The notes under the pieces: model-generated
The model's input: only the letters and a program-made list of their open reading frames with translations
What the model was told of the DNA's origin: nothing
Database searches by the model: none
Assembly: GCA_947474435.1 (NCBI GenBank)
Contig: CANJII010000011.1
Span: 1 to 64,000 of the forward strand
Length of the DNA: 64,000 bases
Direction: 5' to 3'
Source: Chitinophagaceae bacterium
GTDB taxonomy: Bacteria; Bacteroidota; Bacteroidia; Chitinophagales; UBA10324
In this document: positions 1 to 9,419 of the stretch, piece after piece
How positions within the stretch are numbered: position 1 is the stretch's first letter
Layout: every line of letters begins with the position of its first letter
Position numbers and translations under genes: made by a program

Positions 1-755
1 GCGCTTTAGGCAATGCCTGGTTTGTTGATTCGGTAATGGTGGTAGCTGATGCCGATGAGGAACTCAACCGCATAGGAAAAATGTATGAAGTGCAAACACT
101 GGATGGTTCTTCGTTTACAGTTAACGGAAAAGAAACCAAATCGGCGCTCATTGGCAATCATGACAACATAAAAATTGGCGAAGCTGATTTTGATGCTTCG
201 CAGTTTGGATTGAATGCAGGAATGGCTGATACTTTTGGCATTAGTTCCAGATTAAATAAGGAAACCGGAGAACAGGAAAAATATGTTTCTCAGTCAGATG
301 CAGTTTCAACAAACAAAAAATTTACAGCTCGTTATAATTATAATTTTAATCCCCGCCGATATGTTGTGGTTGATAAAAGATTTGATACGCAATTGAAAGG
401 ATTTTCTTCTGTTGGTGTTGACAGCGCACGAAACATAAAGTTGATTTCGTACCAGCCAAATAATCTGAAGTATAAATGTTCGAACAGCAAGGAAGGAGTG
501 TTAGTTTTTTCAGAAATTTATTATAACAAAGGATGGAATGGTTATGTGGATGGAAAGCCGGCAGATTATTTCCGCTGCAATTATGTGTTGCGTGGAATGA
601 AAATTCCGGCCGGCAATCATGACATCGAATGGAAGTTTGAACCTGCCAGTTATTACACCGGAGAAAAAGTGGCGTTTGCGAGCAGTCTGTTAATTTTGAT
701 TTTGTTTTTCGGAGCAGTTGGAATGGAAGTAATGAAAATGAGAAAGCAACAATAA
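1..755 (+). CDS. YfhO-family membrane protein, C-terminal part (5' end outside window)
   Basis: The reading frame is open from base 3, so the gene begins outside the window; the first in-frame ATG at 36 is internal. The visible 250 residues start with ALGNAWFVDS, a segment typical of bacterial YfhO proteins, and include GWNGYVDGKPADYF and a single membrane span near the end (SSLLILILFFGAVGM) followed by a short basic tail. YfhO proteins are large multispanning membrane proteins with a GT-C-like fold, thought to help glycosylate surface polymers; the N-terminal membrane half is not visible here. It ends 3 bp before the next gene, so the two are probably co-transcribed. Confidence 0.85.
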   Translation, partial: ALGNAWFVDSVMVVADADEELNRIGKMYEVQTLDGSSFTVNGKETKSALIGNHDNIKIGEADFDASQFGLNAGMADTFGISSRLNKETGEQEKYVSQSDAVSTNKKFTARYNYNFNPRRYVVVDKRFDTQLKGFSSVGVDSARNIKLISYQPNNLKYKCSNSKEGVLVFSEIYYNKGWNGYVDGKPADYFRCNYVLRGMKIPAGNHDIEWKFEPASYYTGEKVAFASSLLILILFFGAVGMEVMKMRKQQ

Positions 756-758
756 CCG

Positions 759-1487
759 ATGAGCAGATTTTTACGCGAAGCAAATTCATTTACTAAAGGA
801 CTTATATTATTTTTTCGACCGGGAGTTTACCTTGGGTTTCTGGCAAAACCATTTTTGTTTTTCTCCAATACACTTCAATTAACAAAATGGATATCAAAAG
901 AAAATAAAAAAAATATTCTCAACGATTTTTATCGCCCGTTCCGAAATCATGCTGACCGGATAAAATTGTACGAGCATGTTTTAGAAAAAGAAAATTTAGC
1001 CAATGCTGAAATAAATTATCTGGAGTTCGGTGTGTTTGAAGCCACCTCTTTTAAATGGTGGATGAATGCAAACATAAATGCTGCATCAAAATTTTACGGC
1101 TTCGATACTTTTGAAGGTTTACCTGAAGGATGGGGCACTTACGGAAAAGGAGATATGTATGCACGATTTCCTCACCTGGATGATGCACGGCACGAAATGG
1201 TAAAAGGATTATTTCAGGATACGCTGTTTAAATTTTTGGATGAACATAACATTGATGATAAAAGAAGAGTCATACACTTAGATGCTGATTTGTTTTCATC
1301 CACACTTTTTGTTTTAACCACTTTAGCACGACATTTAAAGAAGGGCGATATAATTATGTTCGACGAGTTCAATGTTCCCAATCACGAATTTTATGCTTAT
1401 AAAATGTTTGTTGATTCTTACTACATGAAATTTGAATTGCTCGGCGCGGTAAATAATTTTTATCAGGTGGCTTTTATAGTAGTTTGA
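759..1487 (+). CDS. TylF/MycF-like class I SAM methyltransferase
   Basis: This 242-residue protein has the motif NYLEFGVFEATSFKWW around residue 90, which is the SAM-binding glycine loop in its TylF-like form. It then has FYGFDTFEGLPEGWG, HLDADLFSST and a late MFDEFNVPNHEF, where acidic residues may bind a metal. TylF-type enzymes O-methylate sugars in macrolide and surface-glycan pathways. The neighbours (YfhO, WecB, glycosyltransferases) suggest that a surface sugar is the substrate here; that is inference. The start lies 3 bp after the preceding stop and no ribosome binding site is evident. Confidence 0.78.
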   Translation: MSRFLREANSFTKGLILFFRPGVYLGFLAKPFLFFSNTLQLTKWISKENKKNILNDFYRPFRNHADRIKLYEHVLEKENLANAEINYLEFGVFEATSFKWWMNANINAASKFYGFDTFEGLPEGWGTYGKGDMYARFPHLDDARHEMVKGLFQDTLFKFLDEHNIDDKRRVIHLDADLFSSTLFVLTTLARHLKKGDIIMFDEFNVPNHEFYAYKMFVDSYYMKFELLGAVNNFYQVAFIVV

Positions 1488-1490
1488 CCC

Positions 1491-1525
1491 AGGACCGAAT
1501 CGGTTTTTGAAACCGTGTCGATTTG
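1491..1525. terminator. Inverted repeat between two convergent genes
   Basis: CGGTTT-ttg-AAACCG forms a 6-bp stem with a 3-base loop between the convergent ends of the methyltransferase gene and wecB. There is no strong T-run on either side, so a bidirectional terminator role is only a guess from position. Confidence 0.3.
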
Positions 1526-1533
1526 TAATTGAA

Positions 1534-2634
1534 TTATAATATCCTTTTCAGCACCTCTGCAATACGCACCGAAGATTTCCCATCCCACAATGGTGGAATG
1601 ACTCCTTTTTTATAAGTACCGTTTTCGATGGCATGAATTTTTGACTCAATCAATTCGTTATCGAATGGAATTAATTCGTTGGTACCAAGTGTAACAGTAA
1701 TGGGACGCTCGGTATTTTCGCGAAGTGTTAAACACGGAATTTGTCGGTAGGTAGTTTCTTCTTGAATGCCGCCACTGTCGGTCACCACCAATTTACAATG
1801 CTTCACTAATTTCTGAAACCGGAAATAATCAAGTGGTTCTGTGAGAATAATTTTTTCGTTCTCCGAAAGTTTTTCGTACAGCCCGAATTTTTTCAGATTG
1901 TTAGTCGTGCGCGGATGAATCGGAAAAACAATTGAATTAATTTTCGAAATATTATTAACGAGCGCTGTGAGTTTAGAGAGTGAATCCAAAGTGTCAACAT
2001 TCGACGGACGATGCAATGTCATTAAAATATATTTTCCTTTCTCCACGCCGAGTTTTTCAAGGACATCATACTCATCAAACTGAGAATCGAAAGCAACCAG
2101 TGTGTCAATCATTGTGTTTCCTACAAAATGAATTTCTTCTTTTTTCCTTCCTTCATTCAAGAGATGATCAATGCCGCTTTGTTCAGTTACAAAAAGAATA
2201 TCAGCCAGTTGATCTGTAGCTAAGCGATTGTATTCTTCTGGCATTGTGCGATCGAAACTGCGAAGCCCCGCCTCAAGATGTGCCAATTTTATGTTCGACT
2301 TATTGGCAGCAATCGCTCCTGCTAAAGTTGAATTCACATCACCAACTACAATCACCAAATCGGGTTTCCATTCCTTTAACACTGCATCGGTTTTGTAAAT
2401 GATTTGTCCGATTTGTGCGCCGGGAGTTCCATGTTCGACTTCCAGAAAAAACTCGATGTTGGTTAATCCCAATTGGTCAATAAAAATCTGCTTCATGTTT
2501 TTATCGAAGTGCTGACCGGTATGCAGTATTTTATGGTCGAAATAATTTCCGTAAGCATCAAATGCTTTTTGCAACTGCGTTACTTTAATATAGTTCGGTC
2601 GTGTGCCGATGATGGTCAGAATTTTTTTCGACAT
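1534..2634 (-). CDS. wecB: UDP-N-acetylglucosamine 2-epimerase (non-hydrolysing)
   Basis: This enzyme interconverts UDP-GlcNAc and UDP-ManNAc, supplying ManNAc-type sugars for surface polysaccharide in the cytoplasm. The whole family signature is present: GTRPNYIKV at the N terminus, HTGQHFD, VGDVNSTLAGA, LEAGLRSFDR, PEEYNRLATD, TLHRPSNVD and DSGGIQEE near residue 295, and the length (366 aa) is usual. The ATG at 2634 (MSKKILTIIG) is chosen over the in-frame ATG 33 bp upstream because the beta-alpha fold normally begins right at this lysine-rich start. It is convergent with the methyltransferase and divergent from the next glycosyltransferase. Confidence 0.93.
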   Translation of the reverse strand: MSKKILTIIGTRPNYIKVTQLQKAFDAYGNYFDHKILHTGQHFDKNMKQIFIDQLGLTNIEFFLEVEHGTPGAQIGQIIYKTDAVLKEWKPDLVIVVGDVNSTLAGAIAANKSNIKLAHLEAGLRSFDRTMPEEYNRLATDQLADILFVTEQSGIDHLLNEGRKKEEIHFVGNTMIDTLVAFDSQFDEYDVLEKLGVEKGKYILMTLHRPSNVDTLDSLSKLTALVNNISKINSIVFPIHPRTTNNLKKFGLYEKLSENEKIILTEPLDYFRFQKLVKHCKLVVTDSGGIQEETTYRQIPCLTLRENTERPITVTLGTNELIPFDNELIESKIHAIENGTYKKGVIPPLWDGKSSVRIAEVLKRIL

Positions 2635-2758
2635 GATTTTAAATGTGGGTTCAAAAATAACTTTCATTGTAGAACTACGAATTAATTTGTGCCATGTTGA
2701 ATTAATTATTGATTTCGAAATTTCATTTCATAAAACAGTTTGTTGACTTTTGTCGCGA

Positions 2759-4057
2759 ATGAAAAAAGTGCTCATCATCACCTATTACTGGCCTCCAAGT
2801 GGCGGGGCAGGAGTGCAGCGGGTTTTAAAACTCGCCAAGTATTTCCGAAGTGTGGGATGGGAACCTGTAATTTTCACTGCCGACGAAGCCGAATATCCTA
2901 TTACCGACCAGTCACTATTTAAAGATATTCCGGAAGGTGTAACAGTGCTGAAGCAAAAGATTTGGGAGCCATACACTCTTTATAAAAAATTTATCGGTCA
3001 AAAAAAGGAGCAAAAAGTTTACAGCGGATTCATGACTGATAAGAAACCTTCGCTTGCACAAAAACTTTCTGTTTTCATTCGGGGAAATTTTTTTATTCCT
3101 GATGCAAGAATGTTCTGGATAAAACCTTCGGTTAAATATTTGATTGAAGAGTTGAAAAAAAATCCGGTGGATGTAATGATTTCGAGCGGACCTCCGCACT
3201 CCACGCATCTGATTGCAAAAGGAGTGAAGGCGAAACTGAATATTCCGTGGATAGCCGATTTCCGCGACCCATGGACTAACATTGATTTTTACGACCAACT
3301 GAAATTAACTGTGCTTGCTGATGCGAAACACAAACGATTAGAAAAATCAGTCTTAGCAAAGGCCGATAAAGTGGTAACAGTGAGCTGGAGTTGGGCTGAT
3401 GATTTCAGGAAAATTATAAATCGCGATATTGAAGTAATCACCAATGGATTCGATGAAGATGATTTTAGCTCATCAGCACCGAAACCCGAAACGAAATTCG
3501 TGATGGCACACATCGGCTCGCTGAATGCCGACCGCAATCAACCTGTTTTATGGAATGCATTGAGTGAATTATTGAAAGAAAATTCGGAGTTCAAAAAAGA
3601 TTTAGTGATTCGGCTGGTTGGTAAAAATGATTTCTCCGTGAATCAAAGTATTGAAGCAAGCGGACTGAAACAAAATCTGGATTGCATTGATTACCTGCCC
3701 CACAGCGAAGTGGTAGTGTTACAGCAAAGTGCTGCAGTGTTAATGTTGTTACTCAACAACACTCCGAATATCAAAGGAATTATTCCGGGAAAATTATTTG
3801 AGTACCTCGCAGCCGGAAATCCGATACTGGTAGTTGGAAACCCAACCGGAGATTCAGCGCGCATAGTGAATGAAACTAATGCCGGAGCTATTTGTGATTT
3901 TGATGAAAAGGAAAAAATGAAATCTGCAATTCTGAATTTTTATACAGACTGGAAATCCGGTAAGAAAAAAAATTACAATCCGGCAATTGAAAAATATTCA
4001 AGAAAAAAGATAGCTGCACATTTTTCTATACTTCTTAATGAAATAACTTCTTCTTAA
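2759..4057 (+). CDS. GT4-like glycosyltransferase
   Basis: This 432-residue protein has a GT-B glycosyltransferase layout. The N-terminal domain opens with KKVLIITYYWPPSGGAGVQR, where the glycine loop contacts the acceptor or nucleotide. SSGPPHSTHLIA and WIADFRDPW are typical of the Bacteroidota branch of family 4. The C-terminal donor-sugar domain carries IPGKLFEYLAAGNPILVVG. It probably adds a sugar to a lipid-linked or surface glycan; donor and acceptor cannot be read. An in-frame TTG lies 9 bp upstream of the ATG, but the ATG at 2759 starts exactly at the first beta strand. ACTTTTGTCGCG just before it resembles a Bacteroidota -7 promoter element. The next gene follows after 9 bp. Confidence 0.85.
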   Translation: MKKVLIITYYWPPSGGAGVQRVLKLAKYFRSVGWEPVIFTADEAEYPITDQSLFKDIPEGVTVLKQKIWEPYTLYKKFIGQKKEQKVYSGFMTDKKPSLAQKLSVFIRGNFFIPDARMFWIKPSVKYLIEELKKNPVDVMISSGPPHSTHLIAKGVKAKLNIPWIADFRDPWTNIDFYDQLKLTVLADAKHKRLEKSVLAKADKVVTVSWSWADDFRKIINRDIEVITNGFDEDDFSSSAPKPETKFVMAHIGSLNADRNQPVLWNALSELLKENSEFKKDLVIRLVGKNDFSVNQSIEASGLKQNLDCIDYLPHSEVVVLQQSAAVLMLLLNNTPNIKGIIPGKLFEYLAAGNPILVVGNPTGDSARIVNETNAGAICDFDEKEKMKSAILNFYTDWKSGKKKNYNPAIEKYSRKKIAAHFSILLNEITSS

Positions 4058-4066
4058 AATTAATAA

Positions 4067-4882
4067 ATGAAAAAAATTAAATTGGTTTTTCCGTTTTTGA
4101 AATTGCTATTGACAAAACCTTCTGTAATACTTAAAGCATTGTTTCATGCTGTCAACGAAAACATGCGCAAACAACAAGTGATAGATAAATATGGTTTGAA
4201 AAACGGTATGCAGGAAGTTGATTTCTTGGAAGTGTTTCCGCAATTCAAAGGTGAAGTGGAAGTTCATTCATTGTTATATGGAACGAGCATGCCAATTGAC
4301 ATGGCAGTATTAGTTGAGTTTGCAAAAAGATTTAACGGATGCGATTACCTCGAGATCGGAACCTGGCGCGGCGAGAGTCTGGTGAATGTGGCACCGCACT
4401 GTAACAGTTGTGTGTCGGTTAGTTTGTCAGATGATGAAATGAAACAATTCGGATTCAACGAAAAATATGTTCGCGTGCAGCGGTTCTTTTCAAAAGATTT
4501 GAAAAATGTAAAACATGTAGGAGCAAACAGTCGCACATTTGATTTTCATTCGCTGAATCAAAAGTTCGATTTAATTTTTGTTGATGGCGATCACAGTTAC
4601 GATGGTGTGTTGAGCGATACCAAAAAAGTTTTTGAGTTATTGAAAAATGAAAACTCAATTATCGTGTGGCACGACTGCGTTGCGCAATACGAAATTCCTG
4701 ACTTTGAAGTAGTAGCGGGAATATTAGATGGAGCTCCGGCAGATAAACGCGATAAAATATTTCATTTGAAAAACACTTTGTGCGCAGTTTATATGAATAA
4801 AAAATTCAACTACAAGCAACCTGATTTTCCTGCCATTCCCGATAAAAAATTCAGAATGAAAATTGAAGTGGAGAATATTTAA
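4067..4882 (+). CDS. Class I SAM-dependent methyltransferase (Methyltransf_24-like)
   Basis: This 271-residue protein has the SAM-binding loop DYLEIGTWRGESLVN near residue 95 and the later FDLIFVDGDHSYDGV and IIVWHDC segments, which match the cephalosporin-hydroxylase/Methyltransf_24 style of class I methyltransferase. The acidic and His residues of DGDHSYDG are likely catalytic or metal ligands. It follows the glycosyltransferase by 9 bp, so co-transcription and a glycan substrate are likely. Its TAA stop overlaps the stop of the convergent next gene by 4 bp. Confidence 0.75.
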   Translation: MKKIKLVFPFLKLLLTKPSVILKALFHAVNENMRKQQVIDKYGLKNGMQEVDFLEVFPQFKGEVEVHSLLYGTSMPIDMAVLVEFAKRFNGCDYLEIGTWRGESLVNVAPHCNSCVSVSLSDDEMKQFGFNEKYVRVQRFFSKDLKNVKHVGANSRTFDFHSLNQKFDLIFVDGDHSYDGVLSDTKKVFELLKNENSIIVWHDCVAQYEIPDFEVVAGILDGAPADKRDKIFHLKNTLCAVYMNKKFNYKQPDFPAIPDKKFRMKIEVENI

Positions 4883-5916
4883 TTCGATTTAAATTTTATT
4901 AACTCAACTAATTTTTCTCTCAGGTTTTTCGGATACTTTGAAATAATTCTTTCTCTTGCTTTTATCCTTAGATTTTCTCTGTCAGATTGAAGTGCAGTTT
5001 TAATTAACTGCTCCAATAAATCGAAATCTTTTTTATCAAGAATAAATCCTGTATCTCCGACAATAACTGGCAGAGCAGCAACATTTGAAACAATTGGAAT
5101 GCACTCACACAACATTGCTTCGCATGGCGCACTTGGAAATCCTTCCATAATTGAAAGCTGTAGATAGAATTCGTGAGCACTGTATAAATCTCTGATTTGC
5201 TCGTAGGGAATAAAAGGAATCAGCTTCAAATTTTCCGGAACTGTTACAAATTGCATGGCAGGATTGTGTCCCACTAAAGTGAATGAACAATCCGGAAAAC
5301 GATTCGCCATTTCAAATAATAAGTCAATTCCTTTCCGATAATAATTTGCCCAATTCATTTGCGCCATCGTCAGAAAAGAATTTTTAATTTTTGGTTTACT
5401 GCAATAAAATTTTTCGGGATCGTAACCAATATTAATTATTGTCACAGGTGCTTTCGCCTGCGGACAAAATATTTTATATCCCTGTTTCGGATAAATTTCT
5501 TTCACAAAAGAATTTTCGCTTTCAATTAATGACTGATCAACCGGAACCAAGTGAGTTGCCATTTTCAGTGAAGTACTTGTGAATCTGCTCATCATTTTTT
5601 TCTGAAAATTTCCATAACCGAAAGACGGGAATGCGCAGCAATCAGTTCCACCTAAAATAATAAAATGAGGTTTGCTGCTAATCTTTGCAAAAATTCCCGG
5701 AAGCCATGATGAATATCCGGCGAAGAATGAAAGATATACATCAGTTGACCAACACCGCATTAATAAAGTGAAGAACTGTTTAATAAAGGAAAAAATAATT
5801 TTGTTTTTCTGCTGTTGAAAATGAAAGGATGCTACAACGAATTGCTGTTTCAATAATGCTTCGTCATTTCTGACGAAGGAAGCATAAATAGGAAAGGAGT
5901 AAAATATTTTTTTCAC
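4879..5916 (-). CDS. GT4-like glycosyltransferase
   Basis: This is a 345-residue GT-B enzyme. The C-terminal half is clear: MAQMNWANYYRKGIDLLFEM, SFTLVGHNP, LIPFIPYEQIRDLYSAHEFY, then LSIMEGFPSAPCEAMLCECI, which contains the EGFP..EAM donor-binding motif of family 4. The N-terminal domain is more divergent (IILGGTDCCAFPSFGYG). The start codon is GTG at 5916; no ATG lies suitably near. It stands alone on the minus strand between a methyltransferase and a secreted protein, and its stop overlaps that of the convergent methyltransferase by 4 bp. Confidence 0.8.
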   Translation of the reverse strand: MKKIFYSFPIYASFVRNDEALLKQQFVVASFHFQQQKNKIIFSFIKQFFTLLMRCWSTDVYLSFFAGYSSWLPGIFAKISSKPHFIILGGTDCCAFPSFGYGNFQKKMMSRFTSTSLKMATHLVPVDQSLIESENSFVKEIYPKQGYKIFCPQAKAPVTIINIGYDPEKFYCSKPKIKNSFLTMAQMNWANYYRKGIDLLFEMANRFPDCSFTLVGHNPAMQFVTVPENLKLIPFIPYEQIRDLYSAHEFYLQLSIMEGFPSAPCEAMLCECIPIVSNVAALPVIVGDTGFILDKKDFDLLEQLIKTALQSDRENLRIKARERIISKYPKNLREKLVELIKFKSN

Positions 5917-5974
5917 TTTTTCTTAATTCCAAAAAATAACAATCGCACGAATGAATGAAAATGGACGCAAATGA

Positions 5975-7888
5975 TTAAAGAACAAGTGTAACATTTCCTT
6001 TCAATAAAACAGATTGATTATTTGAGGTGTGTCCGATAACAACATAAGCATAGACACCAATCGAGCATTTGAGATCATTGCATTTTCCATCCCAACCATC
6101 CCATATTAAATTGGTTTCAAAAACCAATTCGCCCCAACGATTATAAATTCTAAAATCATCCAGCTCAAAATTGCAAATCGGAATTATTTTGAAAAGATCA
6201 TTTCGCCCATCATCATTTGGAGAGAAGGCATTTGGAATTGCAACATCATTGGTTTCAGCATATGTGATTTCAAGGGGGAATGAAAACTCACAACCTGTTG
6301 TATCGATCACTACTAAGGAATAGGTTGTGTTTTCAGTTGGAAAAACCAAAGGATCTATTACTCCTGAATTTCCAACTTCAGTTGATGGTTCCCAATGGAA
6401 ATTTAAATTATTTACACCATAAGCATGAAGCTGAATTACATCATGGCAAAAAGAAGTTGAATCATATCCGGGTGAAACGGCTGGTGGTTGAATAACATTG
6501 ACTGTAACAGTATCAGTATCTGTACACCCAAATTGATTTGATCCGGTCACCATATAATTTTGAGAGGAAACCGGATTTGCAATCGGGTTTGCAGAAGTTG
6601 AATTCGACAGACCTAATGAAGGAGACCACAAATATGAATTTGCCCCTGAAACAGATAGCATGCAATTTTGACTTTGGCAAACTAAAGTGTCACTTGATGC
6701 AATAATAGTTGGAACAGGATTAACTGTAACAGTAACGGTTGCAGTATCAAAGCATGTTCCGCCATCGCCGATTACAGAATAAGTAATAGAGGTGTCGGTA
6801 TTTACAATTACAGAATTACCTGATGTCATATTTAATCCTGTGGAAGGTGACCATGTATAGTTGGGTGCACCTAATGCAATAAGTGTTACACTTGATCCAA
6901 AACATACAGACTGATTGCTGACCTGTAGTAAAATTGAATTTAAGTTTACATTAACAGTATCAGATGCCTGACATTGTTGATTATCAAAAACGGTTACACT
7001 GTAAGCACCATTTGTTGAAACGGAAAGCGTTTGTGAGTTTGCTCCGGTTGACCATAAATAGGTATTGGCATTTGTAGCGATAGAATTTAAAACTATTGAT
7101 CCACCAAGGCAACTGAATTGATCCGGACCAAGTGTAACAGCAGGAAACGGATAGTTTGAATCTTTAAACAATCTGGAAATATCATCCGCAGATAATTCAC
7201 GATGATAAAAACGAATTTCATCAATATCACCTTTAAAGAAATAGAACGGATTTGATGAAGCAAGAATATCTAATTTAGAAACAACTCCATTAGCATTATC
7301 ATAAGCAATTGTTCCGCCGGTTCCTGAATATGTTCCGCCATCATTTTTACAGTCAATATAAATATCCATGTCTTGTTGACCTCTAATCACCCCTGCTACT
7401 AAATGCCATTGACCATCATTGATAAGTGTAACACCTGTTTTTGTTCTTCTGGTACCTGATCCAATTGCACCACCATCGCAGTAGCTTATTGAAAGCTGAT
7501 TTGTAGCTGTATTAATACCAAACAGAATTCCGTGATAATAATTTTCGGTAAAATCATTTATCAGAATTGCACCTCCGGCATTTCCGGTAAATCGAATCCA
7601 AGCAGAAACACTTATGGGAAATGTTGTTGGCTTGAATTTGCTATTTCCGGGAGTAATATCAATATAATCAGATGTACCATTGAAATTTAAAGCGCCACCT
7701 GCATTTCCAAATCTGTCAGCGGTCAGTAGGCATCCAATCATGGCACCGCTATTATTATTTGAAGTGCTATCTACCGCATTGCCGCTCAATTTATAAACAG
7801 CAATCAAACTATCAGTTAATGAAAATTGTGCAGCAACAAAAAAACTATTGCTAATTAGTATTAAAATAATGCTAAAATATTTTTTCAA
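5975..7888 (-). CDS. Secreted LamG-domain protein with T9SS type B (CHU_C) sorting domain
   Basis: This 637-residue protein has a signal peptide (about 1-20, cleaved before QFSLTDSL). A LamG/concanavalin-like jelly-roll follows (about 25-245; DRFGNAGGALNFNGTSDYID, FFKGDIDEIRFYHRELSADD). Next come three to four Ig/PKD-like modules with repeated TVTVNP linkers. The C-terminal CHU_C domain contains IPNAFSPNDDGRND, FRIYNRWGELVFET and WDGWDGK and ends in GNVTLVL. CHU_C is a sorting signal for the type IX secretion system, so the protein is exported and anchored or released at the surface. LamG suggests carbohydrate or matrix binding. The best start is TTG at 7888, immediately followed by the Lys-Lys of the signal peptide. 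Confidence 0.88.
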   Translation of the reverse strand: MKKYFSIILILISNSFFVAAQFSLTDSLIAVYKLSGNAVDSTSNNNSGAMIGCLLTADRFGNAGGALNFNGTSDYIDITPGNSKFKPTTFPISVSAWIRFTGNAGGAILINDFTENYYHGILFGINTATNQLSISYCDGGAIGSGTRRTKTGVTLINDGQWHLVAGVIRGQQDMDIYIDCKNDGGTYSGTGGTIAYDNANGVVSKLDILASSNPFYFFKGDIDEIRFYHRELSADDISRLFKDSNYPFPAVTLGPDQFSCLGGSIVLNSIATNANTYLWSTGANSQTLSVSTNGAYSVTVFDNQQCQASDTVNVNLNSILLQVSNQSVCFGSSVTLIALGAPNYTWSPSTGLNMTSGNSVIVNTDTSITYSVIGDGGTCFDTATVTVTVNPVPTIIASSDTLVCQSQNCMLSVSGANSYLWSPSLGLSNSTSANPIANPVSSQNYMVTGSNQFGCTDTDTVTVNVIQPPAVSPGYDSTSFCHDVIQLHAYGVNNLNFHWEPSTEVGNSGVIDPLVFPTENTTYSLVVIDTTGCEFSFPLEITYAETNDVAIPNAFSPNDDGRNDLFKIIPICNFELDDFRIYNRWGELVFETNLIWDGWDGKCNDLKCSIGVYAYVVIGHTSNNQSVLLKGNVTLVL

Positions 7889-7990
7889 AGTGAAAAATTA
7901 CAAAGGTGAATTTTTGCTGCCTCAAAACTAAAAAGAAAATGAGAAATCGTAATTCTAAAATTAAAATTACTTTGCGCAATTGATTTTAAT

Positions 7991-8671
7991 ATGGTTGTAG
8001 GAAAAGGATTATTGGCAAATGCATTTTCTCATTTTCAAAATGATGATTCTATTCTTGTTTTTGCATCTGGAGTATCAAATTCAAATTCAAATGATCCTAT
8101 TCATTTTGAAAGGGAAATCAATTTGTTAAATCAGTACTTTAACCAAAAAGCATGTTTGGTATATTTCAGTACAGTGAGTATTTATGATGATTCGTTGCTG
8201 CAATCATCATATATAATTCACAAAAGGAAAATAGAAAAACTCATTCAGGATAATTGTTCTGACTATTTGATTTTTCGATTACCAATTTTAGTTGGACGAA
8301 CAACAAATCCGCATACTCTTACAAATCATTTATTTCACCAAATCAAAAACAATAAGGAGGTGAAAGTTTTTGTGAATGCTTGCAGATACCTGATGGATGT
8401 TGATGATGTTTCAAAAATTTTGAGTTCAATAATTTTAAATTCAAATTATCACAACAAAACCTTGAATATCTGTTTTGAAAACAAAATAAAAGTTCCGGAA
8501 TTAATATCACTGATAGAAAAAATTACTAGAAAGAATTGTAAAAAAATTATTTTAGAGAAAGGAGATTGTTATCAGGTTCCAAATCGTGAATTTCTGGATT
8601 ATTTGAAAGAAATAAAATTCAAAGAAGATGAGTCCTATAACGAAAAAATTCTTAAAAAATATTATAGCTGA
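7991..8671 (+). CDS. NAD(P)-dependent SDR-type epimerase/dehydratase-like protein
   Basis: This 226-residue protein begins MVVGKGLLANAF, a compact Rossmann dinucleotide loop. It keeps VYFSTVSIYD (the S..Y region of extended SDRs), YIIHKRKIEKL with the YxxxK catalytic pair, and FRLPILVGRTTNPHTL. Length is short for the family (usually about 300), with a reduced substrate domain. It could reduce or epimerise a nucleotide sugar for the surrounding glycan genes; the substrate is unknown. TTACTTTGCG at 7967 resembles a -7 promoter element. It converges on the next methyltransferase gene, with 4 bp between the ends. Confidence 0.68.
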   Translation: MVVGKGLLANAFSHFQNDDSILVFASGVSNSNSNDPIHFEREINLLNQYFNQKACLVYFSTVSIYDDSLLQSSYIIHKRKIEKLIQDNCSDYLIFRLPILVGRTTNPHTLTNHLFHQIKNNKEVKVFVNACRYLMDVDDVSKILSSIILNSNYHNKTLNICFENKIKVPELISLIEKITRKNCKKIILEKGDCYQVPNREFLDYLKEIKFKEDESYNEKILKKYYS

Positions 8672-8675
8672 AAAA

Positions 8676-9419
8676 TTATTTCTTAATCATAATCCTTCCG
8701 GTATGATCAATCCGGTGTAACAGGGGGGATATATTTTCTTCTTTAAAATACTGATCAACAGCTTCACGGGCACCTTTCCAATATCCATAATCATCAATAA
8801 TTAAAACACCTCCAGATTGAAGCATCGGGTATAAATGTTTTAGCTCATGGTATGTTGATTCATACCAATCAGTATCCAATCGAAGTATCGCGATTTTACC
8901 TGGCAGATTTGCGGGAATGGTGTCTTCAACTTTTCCTTTTATGAATTGGATTTTATCTGATGGATAAGCAGTTGCTCTCATATTGATTTCAACTTCATCA
9001 AGAGTGTTGTAACACATCTCAAGTGTTTTTTCTTCTTTAATTTTTTTCCAGTTTTTAAAAGCAGAATCATTTTTAAAATCCACATCCTTTTCGGTTGGTT
9101 CGCTCATTCCTTCATAAGTATCATACAATAAAAATTTCCGTTTTGTATCTCCTAATGATAAAAAAGATAATGCCGCCATCATTGAACTGCCACCTTTCCA
9201 GACTCCACACTCAACAAAATCGCCTTCAATTTTATTTTGATGGATATATTTTACTGCTTGAAAAAGTGAATAAAGTCTTTCAACTGAAGTCATTGTAAAT
9301 GGAATAACTTTTTTTGAAAGGTTTTTAAATTCCAATTCAATATCCGGATACAATTGTTTTTCATTAACAATTTTAAACCCTTTATTTTTTAAAACCGATT
9401 TTATAAAATTTTTGACCAC
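8676..9419 (-). CDS. TylF/MycF-family O-methyltransferase
   Basis: This 247-residue protein is a clearer TylF (macrocin O-methyltransferase) family member than the one at 759. It has GDFVECGVWKGGSSMMAA (SAM loop, near residue 69), LYDTYEGMSEPTE, AILRLDTDWYESTYHELKHL and GGVLIIDDYGYWKGAREAVD. The D..DD acidic residues are the Mg ligands in characterised MycF-type sugar O-methyltransferases. The start is GTG at 9419 (MVKNFIKSVLKNKGF). A sugar hydroxyl of the local surface glycan is the likely substrate by context only. Confidence 0.85.
   Translation of the reverse strand: MVKNFIKSVLKNKGFKIVNEKQLYPDIELEFKNLSKKVIPFTMTSVERLYSLFQAVKYIHQNKIEGDFVECGVWKGGSSMMAALSFLSLGDTKRKFLLYDTYEGMSEPTEKDVDFKNDSAFKNWKKIKEEKTLEMCYNTLDEVEINMRATAYPSDKIQFIKGKVEDTIPANLPGKIAILRLDTDWYESTYHELKHLYPMLQSGGVLIIDDYGYWKGAREAVDQYFKEENISPLLHRIDHTGRIMIKK

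Noticed and set aside
346-789. 147-codon minus-strand frame opposite the YfhO gene
   Set aside because: It has no recognisable motif and lies antisense to a clear protein; it is a shadow of the plus-strand codon use.
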